Below are positions 10,701 through 20,824 of a DNA stretch of 64,000 nucleotides, in pieces. Origin of the DNA: Cordylochernes scorpioides (Eukaryota > Arthropoda > Arachnida > Pseudoscorpiones > Chernetidae); the NCBI GenBank assembly GCA_030710605.1, contig CP092872.1, positions 6,442,573 through 6,506,572 on the forward strand, given 5' to 3'. Below the pieces are notes generated by a model that had not been told where the DNA came from, did no database searches, and saw only the letters and a program-made list of their open reading frames with translations. A program made the position numbers and the translations under genes. The first letter of the stretch is position 1; the number at the start of each line of letters is the position of its first letter.

Positions 10701-12413
10701 ATGTCACTACTACTTGCCCCTTTCCCTGAAGAACTACTCCAACTTATTACCAGCTATTTGATAAATACAAAAATGGCCTGTAGCGTATGGGGCAACAGCG
10801 CTTACATTCTCTCACTTCGTGGAGTCTCACAAGGAGTAGCATTAAGCCCTTTCCTCTTTAACCTCATTGCAACAAAAGCTTTTACTTTATAAAAACGCAG
10901 AAAGAGCTAATTATTCTGTTTCACAGATGATTTCCCACTAATGGTTCAGATAGCATCTAGGCTTCTTAAATGTGAAATCAACAGTTTTATTGACAAATTC
11001 TCGCAATGTGCAGAAGTCATGGAATGATGGTATATCCCCTTATAAGACTCAAATATGCATGTTCCACAGAAACAAACCAAGATGGCCAAACAAGGACAGC
11101 ATCCGACTTCATGACCAGGCTATTGCAATCAACAAAAAACCATCAAAATTCTAAGTATCCACACCTCACATTACAATACAAAATCAATTAAACATCTCAA
11201 TAATAATTTATTCAAATATCGATGGATACTCCAAAGTCTCACTAGCGCCATTAAAGGACAATTTGATTCAACCTTCAGTACCGGACACAACCTTTACAAG
11301 AGATCTCAGCGCTACTGTATGGCTCTGGTGTCTGGGGAAGACGTGCTTACAATACTAATGGGGCTTGCAAACTTCGTAGTCTCCACTATAAACACGTGAA
11401 AGCAAATAATAAGAGGCGGCACACCGACAACACCAGCTATTTTATTGAAAGGTTGTTCCTCACTCGGTATCTCTATAAAGTCCCACCTCGAATAATTAAA
11501 TACCTTGACCACGGACCATATGAAACATACCCAAGTACTACCTCTCTACATTACCCTCCTTTACGGAAGATAATTATCTATTATACCAAATCAGTACAAC
11601 AAAATGTCGTCACCATTTATACAGTTGGATCCCAATCATCAGAAGGAGTTGGAGTTATCCTACCACCTCCCCTACAACCCATATAACTTAAACTTCACCA
11701 GGAATGCTCAGTGTTCCAAGCTGAACTACTAGCCATACCTACACAACATAGATTACCCAGCTTTTACCGCATGAACACTTTGTCATTGTTTCAGACAGCC
11801 AATCTTCTCGTTGGACCATTTGTAGATCTTGTCCCCCAAGAACACAACTGATTGCTGAAATCATCTACAGCCTGAAATATGCACCAAATATACAACTCTG
11901 TTGGGTCCACAGCGGTATTGCGGGAAATGAACTGGCGGTAAAACCACTGTACCTACCACTTTATTTTACCACCCTCCCAAATAGTATCGCGCGCGGTGAA
12001 AAAGACCAGATTGACCTGGGAATCCATGACGATCATATCAGAAATCTACGAAGATTTGCTGCTACCCCCGAAACTACTTCGCAAATGCTTCAAAAGATAA
12101 AACAAGGGTTTATATCAACAACAATTCTGACTGGTATTGGTTACATTAAGGCAGATTTTTCGAAGGTATTGAAGGTACCCATTGCCAAGATGAAGACCAA
12201 ACCGTGAACCACCTCCTCTTCACCTCTCTCTGCCCAACCTTCCAATACCAAAGATTTCTAACGACCACCCTCCTAGGGATCACCAACCTAAGTACAACAT
12301 CCCTAGAAAATCTCCCAAGAAATAAATCAGCTGTCATTGTAAATAAAACCAAGAAGATTATAGTTAGAAGGACAGCCCGGATAGTTGGCGACCGCTCCAG
12401 GAATCTGGGTTAA
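10701..12413 (+). pseudogene. LINE fossil with RT, RNase H and CCHC (I/LOA-type), unit A left arm
   Basis: This is a 5'-truncated, stop-riddled LINE. Recognisable pieces in order are RT (LPEELLQLITSYL, RGVSQGVALSPFLFNL, then a DD near 10926), an RNase H-like stretch (TIYT.GSQSSEGVG at about 11610, then AELLAI), and a C-terminal zinc motif (CxxCQDEDQT...) near 12.2 kb. It ends with ctccaggaatctgggttaac. An RNase H domain downstream of RT is typical of the I/LOA/Ingi groups. The reverse-oriented twin is at 13562-15310. Confidence 0.75.
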
Positions 12414-12470
12414 CTAGCTAAATAATAATAAAAATAGGTTTAAACGGGTAGTTGACAATCTACGGATATG

Positions 12471-12640
12471 CTCCAGGAGCCTGGTTACCTATATGGTATA
12501 TGTTTAAAGGTCTGAAAGACAATCCGGGTAGTTGGCGAGTTATGTACACTCCAGGAGCCTGGTTACCTATATGTTATATGTTTAAAGGTCTGAAGGACAA
12601 TTCGGGTAGTTGGCGAGTTATGTACACTCCAGGAGCCTGG
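12471..12640 (+). repeat. 78-bp tandem repeat, about 2.2 copies
   Basis: Units start at 12471, 12549 and 12627 with ctccaggagcctgg. Each contains gtttaaaggtctgaa and cgggtagttggcgag. The unit resembles the last 40 bp of the LINE fossil (cccggatagttggcgaccgctccagg). The array therefore looks like the repeated 3' tail of that LINE. Confidence 0.7.
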
Positions 12641-12687
12641 GTAAATCAAATCAAAACTACCCGGATTGTCCTTCAGATCTATAAACA

Positions 12688-13470
12688 TAAAATATACAAG
12701 TATCAGCGTCATGCACAATTCTTTCTTAATTCTGTCACAGTTTGCTTTTGGTTCAGTGGTAGAATGCTCGCCTGCCACGCGGGCGCACCGGGTTCGATTC
12801 CCGGCCGATGCATTTTTTTTTTACAATTTTTAAAACTCATTTATATTATTAAAATTTATGTGCTTTTTTCCTGTCTATGCACAGATTTATGGTCTATGTA
12901 CACAAGTATACAAGTATGTATACAAGTTATTTGCAAATTGCGTTGCAAATTTGCCCTTTCGCTCGCAAGCAGCGCCTCTAGCGGTGAAGATGGGAGGTAA
13001 TATCAGCTGACCTAATGGACATGTAAAACGTGTTTTAACAGGACATAGAGAAAAATCTGGAAAATATATTTATCGGATTTTTAGCCAATAAAAAATAAAA
13101 TTGACAGGTTCTGGGCAAAAATAGTTGTTTTTTTAGTCAGAAAATATTGATGACAATATTGCTATATCATGTTTGATTATCAGATACAAAATTATATCGG
13201 GAAAAAATCCAAAAAGCTGAGACCACGGGTGAAGCCAGTTCATTTTTAGTGTGCAGGAACAAAATTCTTACAGAAAAACATTCATTCGAGCAGAAGACAC
13301 AAAGCCAGATCATCTCTTTATAAAAATATCGCTTCTCAGACACAAAGTTTGGAGCGGGACGTTTCACAAGAATGACATCCACTGCGCCAATTTATAATTG
13401 TAACGAATAGTATTTGAATAAAAGCATTTAATCGGGTAAAACCTGGGCGTTGCCCGGGTCATTCGGCTAG
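12688..13470 (+). mobile_element. Helitron-like insertion in unit A spacer
   Basis: The matching spacer in unit B (near 30886-30910) reads ...ctataaaca|tataccatat... without this sequence, so B is an empty site. The inserted 783 bp ends on the plus strand with a GC hairpin (gggcgttgcccggg), gtcattcgg and CTAG, followed by T. It enters between A and T, as Helitrons do. It carries a tRNA-Gly-like segment near its 5' end and shares its 3' half with 2063-2656. Confidence 0.6.
12742..12812 (+). pseudogene. tRNA-Gly(GCC)-like sequence, acceptor stem broken
   Basis: It has D-arm/A-box tggttcagtggtagaa, an anticodon arm with GCC (cctgccacgcgg) and T-arm/B-box gggttcgattcccgg, then ccgatgca and a T-run terminator. 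The 5' acceptor strand (ttgcttt) cannot pair with the 3' strand (ccgatgc). It is therefore a pseudogene or a SINE head, not a working tRNA. It lies inside the Helitron-like insertion. Confidence 0.75.
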
Positions 13471-13561
13471 TATACCATATAGGTAATCCAGGCTCCTGAA
13501 GCACATCTATAGATTTCCAACTACACGTTTAAACCTATTTGTATTATTTATATAGTTAACC

Positions 13562-15310
13562 CAGCTTCATGGAGCGTACAGAAGTCGCCAATTACCAGGG
13601 CTGTCCTTCTGACACCTATGTCTTCATGGTTTTATTTACAATGTCAGTGGATGTCCAATTACTGAGGTGGCGCCAGGCAGATTTCTTTCTTGGGAGATTT
13701 TCTAGGGATGTTGTACTTAGGTTGGTGATCCCTAAGAGGGTGGCCGTTATAAATCTTTGGTATTGGAAGGTTGGGCAGGTGAAGAGGAGGTGGCCCACGG
13801 TTTGGTCTTCATCTTGGCAATGGGAGCAAGTTGGGTCTTCTTTGAATACCTTTGAAAAATCTTCCTTAATGTAACCATGGCCAGTCCTAATTGTGGTTGA
13901 GATAAACCCTTGTTTTATGTTTTGAAGCATTTGCGAAGTAGTTTCGGGGTAGCAGCAAATCTTCGTAGATTTCTGATATGATCGTCATGGATTCCCAGGG
14001 TAATCTTGTCTTTTTTTACCGCGCGCGATACTCTTTGAGAGGATGGCAAAATAAATGGTAGGTACAGGGGTTTTACCGCTAGTTCATTTCCCGCAATACC
14101 GCTGTGGATCCAGCAGAGTTGTATATTTGGTGCATATTTCAGGCTGTAGATGATTTCAGCAATCAGTTGCGTTCTTGGGGGACAAGATCTACAAATGATC
14201 CAAAGAGTACATTGGCAGAGTCTGAAGCAATGACAAAGTGTTCATGCGGTAAAAGGTGGGTAATCTATGTTGTGTAAGTATGGCTAGTAGTTGTGCTTGG
14301 AACGCCGAGCACTCCTGGTGGTTTAAGTTGTATGGGTTGTAGGGGAGGTGGTAGGATAACTTCAACTCCTTCTGATGATTGGGATCCAACTGTATAAATG
14401 GTGGCAACATTTTGTTGTAGTGATTTGGTATAATCGATAATTATCTTCCGTAAAGGAGGGTAAGGTAGAAAGGAAGTACTTGGGTATGTTTCATATGGTC
14501 CGTGTTCAAGGTATTTAGTTATTCGAGGTGGGCCTTTATAGAGATATCGAGTGAGGAACAACCCGTCAATGTAATAGCTGGTGTTGTCGGTGTACATGGA
14601 CCGTCTCTTATTATTGCTTTCACATATTTATAGTGGAGACTTCGAAGCTTGCAAGCCACATTAGTATCGTAAGTACGTCTTCCCCAGACACCAGAGCCAT
14701 ACAGTAGCGCTGAGATATTTTGTAAAGGTTGTGTCTGGAACTGAAGGTTGAATCAAATTGTCCTTTTTTGGCGCTAGTGAGCCTTTGGAGTATCCATAGA
14801 TATTTAAATATAATATTATTGAGTTGTTTAATTGATTTTGTCTTGTAATGTGAGGTGTGGATACTTAGAATTTTGATGGTTTTGTTGATTGCAATGGGCT
14901 GGTCAGGAAGTTAAATGCTGTCCTTGTTTGGTTATCTTGGTTTGTATCTGTGGAACATGCATATTTGAGTCTTATATGGGATATACCAGCATTCCATGCC
15001 TTCTGCACATTGCGCGAATTTGTCAAAAAATTGTTAATTTAACATTAAGGAAGCCTAAATGCTATCTGAACCATTAGCGTGAAATCATCTGCGAAACAGA
15101 ATAATTCGCTCTTTCTGTGTTTTTATAAAGTAAAAGCTTTTGTTGCAATCAGGTTAAAGAGGAAAGGACTTAAAGCTGCTTCTTTTGGGACTCCACGGAG
15201 TGAGAGAATGTAAGCGCTGTGTCCCCATACGCTTCAGGCCATTTTTCTATTTATTAAATAGCTGGTAATAAGTTGGAGTAGTTCTTCAGGGAAAGGGGGC
15301 AAGTAGTAGT
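13562..15310 (-). pseudogene. LINE fossil, unit A right arm (inverted twin)
   Basis: This is the minus-strand copy of the I/LOA-type fossil, running from its tail (near 13562) to the RT end next to gene copy 3. The C-terminal segment 13616-13930 is still open for 104 codons with HCQDEDQT and LLFTCPTFQYQR. RNase H remnants are at 14.19-14.60 kb (TIYTVGSQSSEGV) and the RT LSPFLFNL region is near 15.15 kb. Internal stops make it non-functional. With 10701-12413 it forms the arms of a large palindrome. Confidence 0.75.
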
Positions 15311-15721
15311 GACATAAAGGTAACCCAGATTCCTGGAGGGGGGCAAACGTTCAAACATATATTTACAAAATACAGGTGAATTCCTTTTTGTCACGACTTC
15401 AACTATAGAGAATATAAATGATATCCTTCGATATATTAATTGTTACAATATTTATAATTTGGTTTTCGGCGCGCGCGTGCGATATTTGAAAAAAAAATCC
15501 TTATTAAATTTAAATATTTTTAATATATTATATATTAATATTTTTATTATATCAAATATTTAATCTGTTTCATCCATAATTTAACCAATTTGCTATCAAT
15601 ACATTTTTGTTTCTAGTTATTACTTGTATATCTTGATTGTGTTTGAAATTTCAAATATATTCCATTAAACATAAATTATTTCCTTATTGAAGAAACTTTT
15701 AGGTTAATTATTTTTTTCAGA

Positions 15722-15988
15722 ATGTCAATCTCAATTCAGACCTCGGCTGAGAACAATGTCACCCTTGAAGTAGAGCCCACTGTTGCTCTTGAGAATGTCA
15801 CAGCAAAGTGCCAGGATAAAGAAGGAATCACCCTGACCAACAAAGATTCCTTTACACACCCTGGCGAAATGAGTCCGATTGTAATCTTAAGAAAAAATCC
15901 ACTTTCCGTTTTATTCATCAAAGATCCGCGTAGGATTGCACGTTATTTCCCACAAGATGAACAGGAAGTTTATTCACGATTTCAATGA
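15722..15988 (+). CDS. Repeat-protein family, short form, copy 3 (88 aa)
   Basis: It has the family N-terminus and a single repeat core (VILRKNPLSVLFIKDPRRIARYFP) with a DEQEVYSRFQ end. It differs from copy 1 by an intact DPRR and silent changes. The splice-acceptor-like tttttttcag ends at 15720. The upstream block 15310-15721 has the TATA, CG-run and T-tract features of the family. A decayed mariner lies downstream in antisense. The function is not recognised. Confidence 0.6.
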   Translation: MSISIQTSAENNVTLEVEPTVALENVTAKCQDKEGITLTNKDSFTHPGEMSPIVILRKNPLSVLFIKDPRRIARYFPQDEQEVYSRFQ

Positions 15989-16268
15989 TTCGTTGAACAA
16001 ATAAGAACCAAGATAAACATATAATTCTTTGATGATATTCACTGAAAAGTGGTTCTCAATGATGTCTGCATATTCTATTTTGTAAATATATAAAAATAAT
16101 AAATATTTTATTTTTTTGTTTATATAAACTTCTAGAATCTAAACTTTTCATGCGATTCCTTCAAACTTTGATAGCTTTTAGGTTTATTTTTGTCTTATAT
16201 TTATTAACTTCAAGATATTTCTAATTGTTCAGACAAAGTGTAGAAAAAATTGATATAAATCTCATATA

Positions 16269-17123
16269 TCTCTCAACAATGCCTTATACATAGTAGTCGA
16301 GGGGATTGCTGCCTGGAGATTTAAGGGGCCTCAGGACTCCAGTGACATAGGATGTTAAGTGTCAACTACGATTGTGTCTTTTTTGCCTTGTAGGCTGAAC
16401 TGAGTCCTGTTAGAAAACATACTTCTTTCTTGCGGCCACCATGTCAATCCAAGGTTTTACAACGGTCTCAAGGACATTTATATGAATGTCATAGTTCATC
16501 CTAAGGCCCTTCTACAAGAATTCGGGAGGCATGATATCGCCCTCACTACTGATAACACCAAGGACCATCACATAGGCAGGGAATTTGATGTACATCATGA
16601 CAGGTACCTCTAACTACGGATCCAGATATTATTCCTAGGACTTACCTTTTGGTCCATGACAAATTTATTTACACTAGCCTGTTCAGTGATTCGCTAACCA
16701 TGACGTATGCACGAGGGAACGTGTGGCCAATGGACATGCGTCGGACCAGGAGGCTGTTGTTGGGTGCTGCGCTGCCTGGAGTAAAGGAGCTCCATTTATG
16801 ATTCCTTTCTTCCTGTGGTGAATCTGTATAAGACCGGTGGTCTTAATAAAGCTTTGTGTGTGTTAAATTTCTTTTAATCAGAGAAGAACCTCAGCATGCC
16901 ATAAGAGTCATGTTTCAGGTTGTTGTTGAGGGCAGTAGCTTTTCATTTTCAGTTATTCCTTATATTATCAGTCAGCAACTGGCTTTTCCGAAGGGCATAG
17001 GACTTGAGACAAAGGTCCTCATAGAGTTATATAGTACCAACGTCCGTTACCTTGGCTATGACCCTTATGATTCATCATGGTTTCCATCAATCTTCTCCTT
17101 AACATTTTGAAAAATTCTTCGCC
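16269..17123 (-). pseudogene. Mariner transposase fossil, copy 2
   Basis: It covers the same internal transposase segment as 961-1812, with the same foreign insertion of about 190 bp (near 16.67-16.87 kb) and numerous stops. It sits at the same distance downstream of its gene copy. Confidence 0.75.
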
Positions 17124-17440
17124 AGACAAAAGTATTATATATTTAGATAGAATATTTAAATAGAAACTTATATTGACAACTATTTTTGAAATATAAAAAT
17201 GTTTCTTAAATAGAAATGAATTATCAACCATTGTTATTAGCAAACCTAACTTCAGTTTAATTAAAGTATCCATGCTGAATCTACTCTCGAGTCAATAATT
17301 CTTTAGTCATTTGTTCTCTTTTCAATGTAAAAATGGGATTGATTTCTTAAATTATTTTTTTTAATATTGATTTTATATCTGGAAAATTTATTTTTATCAA
17401 GTGATGTTTAAGTTTTATTATAAATTGTTTTGATAATTAT

Positions 17441-17893
17441 ATTCACAAAAGTTCCTATTACGGGTTAACACACAAAGTTCAATAAACTGGGGCCTAAAGT
17501 AATAGTAACTAACACACAGAAAAGCGTACTCTCAAGAGTACAACAGCAACAATAAAAAAGACCAAAAAAACTCACGATTTGCTATATAAAAACAAAACAG
17601 TACTTATCCTTTATTGTAGCGTTGGTAGGGATCGGACCGGGGTCACACAGGTATGTGAGGAGATCACCAGACACGGATAAAGCACACAGAGAACACTTTA
17701 AGCGTTTCTACACAAATATCCCCCACACTTCACCTCGAAATACCATAGCCCCCTTATATATACACACATGGCCACATTTGTCCAATGAGAAGGCGGGAGA
17801 GATTGGTTCACTAACAAACGAAACAAAAATCTTCCCACTAAAACCTGAGATAAGATAAAAGTGCAAATAATTGTCAATATAATTTGACAATGT
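17441..17893 (-). mobile_element. Probable solo LTR (minus strand), with empty site in unit B
   Basis: The corresponding sequence at about 34825 runs straight from ttttgctaattac to atcacacttttat, so about 450 bp is inserted here. On the minus strand the insert has a CCAAT (near 17790), a tatatataag TATA box (near 17755) and a caataaag poly(A) signal (near 17610) in the order expected of an LTR. Exact LTR ends and target duplications are unclear. The 78-codon ORF inside it is probably incidental. Confidence 0.45.
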
Positions 17894-18259
17894 CACACTT
17901 TTATATCACAATTACTTTTAGAAATTTTGAATTTTAATAAAACTTGGAACTATATATATATATATAATACCATTAAGAAAATTTAAAAATTGAATATATT
18001 TGTTTGTTAATTTAAGCATAAGAGGTTTGTTTTTTATATAAATAATAAATAAATAGAAGGATATAATAGGATTAAAAAAAACTCCAATATAGCTTCGGCC
18101 GTTACGCGTCATATGCTGGGTAGAGAAAGGAATACGCGGAAAGATAGGTTTGTAGAAAAGGGCAAAGACAGATCCTTTTCGTGTATGTGGGTAAATATAA
18201 AAACTAATAGATTTATAATACAATATAATGCGGCTTGTGGTTGTAAAACGACATTTGAA
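17894..18259. other. AT-rich intergenic stretch
   Basis: It contains a short (TA)n run at about 17951-17966 and a gcttcggccgttacgcgtca segment resembling one near 3000. I see no supported gene. A similar but shorter stretch follows gene copy 5 (34.83-35.0 kb). Confidence 0.3.
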
Positions 18260-18567
18260 AATTATCCTGCATGTGTTTCTTTTGAACGAAAAATCAAAAT
18301 TTATTTTAAGGAGAAATAACGATTATTTCTAACCTTAGATATGAGCTATGAAAGGATGAATTGTGAAGAGTAATGATAAACGGAAAAATAAAAGTGTCCA
18401 GGGACACTTCCCTGGGTTCGATTCCCATCCCTGGGCACTTTTATTTTTCCGTTTATCATTACTCTTCACAATTCATCTTTTCATACCTCATCCCTAAGGT
18501 TAGAAATAATCGTTACTTCTCCTTAAAATAAATTTCGGTTTTTCGTTCAAAAGAAACACATGTGGGA
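18260..18567. repeat. Foldback element with Pol III B-box in its loop
   Basis: Two arms of about 140-147 bp (18260-18406 and 18428-18567) are reverse complements with scattered mismatches. The loop of about 20 bp contains ggttcgattcc (18415-18425), a perfect tRNA-type B-box, between matching tccctggg motifs. The arms begin near tgtgtttcttttgaacg. The copy of this region in unit B (34.9 kb) lacks the hairpin, so it was inserted. Confidence 0.65.
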
Positions 18568-18779
18568 TAATGAATTTTAGAAATTTTTCTTCTATCACTC
18601 AACATATTCTTTGTGCTATTTAAATTAATTAATTTGGTTATGTAAATTAGAAGACGTTGACCCGTCACATATGCTATGGTGAAACTGGAGGTTATCTAAA
18701 CTGAATCTAACCATTACTCTGAAATGCTAGAGCGGGGACACGAAATATCACTTTAAAATGTGAAATTTTATTCAAAATC

Positions 18780-19155
18780 GATAAATGAATATATGAAAAA
18801 TCGAAACTATTATAGACACGTATGATTCTTTTAAAATGAAAACAATTTCTACTGCCCTTACAGCAATGGAAAAATTAATGGGAGGGCCTGGCTCATCAGT
18901 GGTGAGCACTCCCAGCGGTTTCGCCAGTTTACTCTACCATACAACTCCGCCATTGTCGGTCCCAAGCCCGGATGTAAAAGGAGAAGGGGGAGCAGTAACA
19001 AGCTCGTTAAAAAACCTGGGTTCAGTTGGCCCGACTGATAGCACCCTGTAAGGGCTCCTATTCTTGGGTTACAGGATATTCAGCAGCGTCTGTTCTCCAT
19101 GTTAGGAGCGGCTGCACAGGGCGTCTGTTCCTCATGTTAGAGGCGGCCATTTAAT
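18780..19155 (+). repeat. Two dispersed repeat families in series
   Basis: The part up to about 18957 (tactgcccttacagcaatgg, then cagcggtttcgccag) recurs at 35470-35585. The part from about 18951 (cggtcccaagcccggat, then ccatgttaggagcgg) recurs at 23873-24067. Neither contains a convincing ORF. The family is not identified, and they may be fragments of a LINE 5' region or a SINE. Confidence 0.55.
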
Positions 19156-19562
19156 ACCAGGTCAAAGTCCAAGTTACACCTCTCTGTAGGTGACCTCGGG
19201 GAAATGTTGGATAAAACCAGCGCTTTAACGTAACTGGCATATAACCTATATGGAGTCGTGCACAACAGAATCTCATACTGCATCGGTTGTCGCGCAGGAT
19301 CTGAACCGCGTTTTGGATTTAGGTAGAGGATCCAACTCGAAAACATCCTGATGCGGTGAACTCCGAGACCTATCTTTCAGCAAGGGACCATATTAATAAA
19401 CTGAAACTACAACTAATAAGGAACCATAGAGATAGTTTCCATCATTCTTGGTACCAGGCAGAAAACCCCGAAAAACAGACCCTCCAACTAAACAGAAGGG
19501 AATCGACACAGTTGGCTTAGAAGACTTAACATATTGGTGAGCCGGACGTGATCCTGGAGAGG

Positions 19563-19724
19563 ATGGAGGCCTTAAAGAGGATGGAGGCCTTAAAGAGGAT
19601 GAGATCTCCTCTTATAAGATTGATGACGAGGAAGGTGGCCGAGATTAAAAGGATAATGGAGGATGATCCTACGAATAGAATAGAAATATTGGCTCTACAC
19701 CTACAACTAAAAAGCAAAACCTGA
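19563..19724 (+). CDS. Short gag-like ORF of the BEL/Pao element
   Basis: This is a 53-codon ORF directly after the primer-binding site. It opens with a duplicated MEALKR block (an 18-bp direct repeat at 19563-19598). It continues with the basic/hydrophobic IRLMTRKVAEIKRIMEDD and ends at TGA. Its position and helical, charged character fit the start of a Pao gag (DUF1759-like), but it is too short to assign. It ends just before the downstream repeat ORF and is probably a remnant. Confidence 0.4.
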   Translation: MEALKRMEALKRMRSPLIRLMTRKVAEIKRIMEDDPTNRIEILALHLQLKSKT

Positions 19725-19728
19725 TAAA

Positions 19729-20682
19729 GTGAATTCTAAAGACGGAGATAAAGGAGATGAAGTAAAAGAATTTGAAGGTCAAAAAGCAGGAGATGAAGGC
19801 GACGGAAAAAAGGATTCTGAAGCGAAGCTTAAGGGCGCAGGAGTAAAGGATTCTGAAACGAATCCTAAGGACGAAGGAATGAAGGATTCTGAAGCGGAGC
19901 CTAAGGGCGACGGAGTAAAGGATTCCGAAGCGGAGCCTAAGGGCGACGGAATAAAGGATTCTAAAGATGAGCCTAAGGGCGACGGAATAAAGGATTCTAA
20001 AGATGAGCCTAAGGGCGACGGAATAAAGGACTCTAAAGATGAGCCTAAGGGCGACGGAGTAAAGGATTCTGGAACGGCAATTAAAGGTTATGAAACGGTG
20101 AACAATTCTAGAGCGGTAGCTGAAGACGCTGACCAAGTAAAGATTTCAGTTGAAACTGAATCGATTGATGATAATGAGGAAAATGAGGAAGAAGTTGTCA
20201 GAATTCCAACATCGAGGAAAATGGTGGAGGAAGAAAAGCTAGATGCAGAACAGGGTACTGATCTAAAGGTGGAAGAAAACCTAGATGCAGAACAAGGTAC
20301 TGAATCAAAGGTGGAAGGAGAAATTATTGATACAAAGGATTGGTTGAAAGATGGGTTCATCGAAGCAGTTGATGAAATTCCACCTGAGGGAAAGGGATAC
20401 TGGTTTCCTGATCGCCCTGTATTTGGGTGTGAGTCCGAGGCGACGCCTATACGGCCAGTATGTGACGGCGCTTCCTGTCGAGGACACGGCGCACTCGCCT
20501 TAAGACGGTATTGGAGGAGGAGACCCATTCTACTGAGGAAAATCCCGGAAATAAGGATAAAATATCGGGAGAATAGATACGGGATTTTGGCCGACATGGG
20601 GAGATATTTCCAGGTGATGGCCATCAAGGAAAATGATTGGGACTACCTCCGATTCCTTTGGAAAAAGAAGATGGACGCTTAA
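19729..20682 (+). CDS. Acidic tandem-repeat ORF fused to Pao reverse-transcriptase fragment
   Basis: This is an open frame of 317 codons. Residues about 30-115 are a tandem array of a 13-residue Lys/Asp/Glu unit (KDSEAEPKGDGVK/IKDSKDEPKGDG). They are followed by an acidic region with a DAEQGT duplication. The last 110 residues match the start of Pao-family RT: DRPVFGCES, IRPVCDGASCR, IRIKYRENR, ILADMGRYFQV, DYLRFLW. The frame has a GTG, not ATG, at its 5' end, so translation would need the first internal Met (near 19879) or read-through. RT catalytic motifs downstream are absent, so it has no polymerase activity. The repeat may be a late expansion in a non-autonomous element. Confidence 0.5.
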   Translation: MNSKDGDKGDEVKEFEGQKAGDEGDGKKDSEAKLKGAGVKDSETNPKDEGMKDSEAEPKGDGVKDSEAEPKGDGIKDSKDEPKGDGIKDSKDEPKGDGIKDSKDEPKGDGVKDSGTAIKGYETVNNSRAVAEDADQVKISVETESIDDNEENEEEVVRIPTSRKMVEEEKLDAEQGTDLKVEENLDAEQGTESKVEGEIIDTKDWLKDGFIEAVDEIPPEGKGYWFPDRPVFGCESEATPIRPVCDGASCRGHGALALRRYWRRRPILLRKIPEIRIKYRENRYGILADMGRYFQVMAIKENDWDYLRFLWKKKMDA

Positions 20683-20824
20683 GGGGTGATCTCCGCTGGT
20701 GTGTATGGAGAGGGTGAAAACAAAGCGGGGTATGATGATTAAGTCCATCCAAAAGATTTACCCCTTGGAAGTGACCTCAGAAGAGGATATAGCTCTTTGT
20801 GCTCACACAAAGAGGGTGGGGGTA

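Noticed and set aside
12452-13000. 182-codon open frame across the unit A spacer
   Set aside because: It runs through the 78-bp tandem repeat, the tRNA-Gly-like sequence and Helitron-like DNA. It has no conserved counterpart in units B and C.
17622-17858. 78-codon frame inside the 17.4-17.9 kb insert
   Set aside because: It lies across the TATA and poly(A) signals of a probable LTR on the other strand and has no similarity to known proteins.
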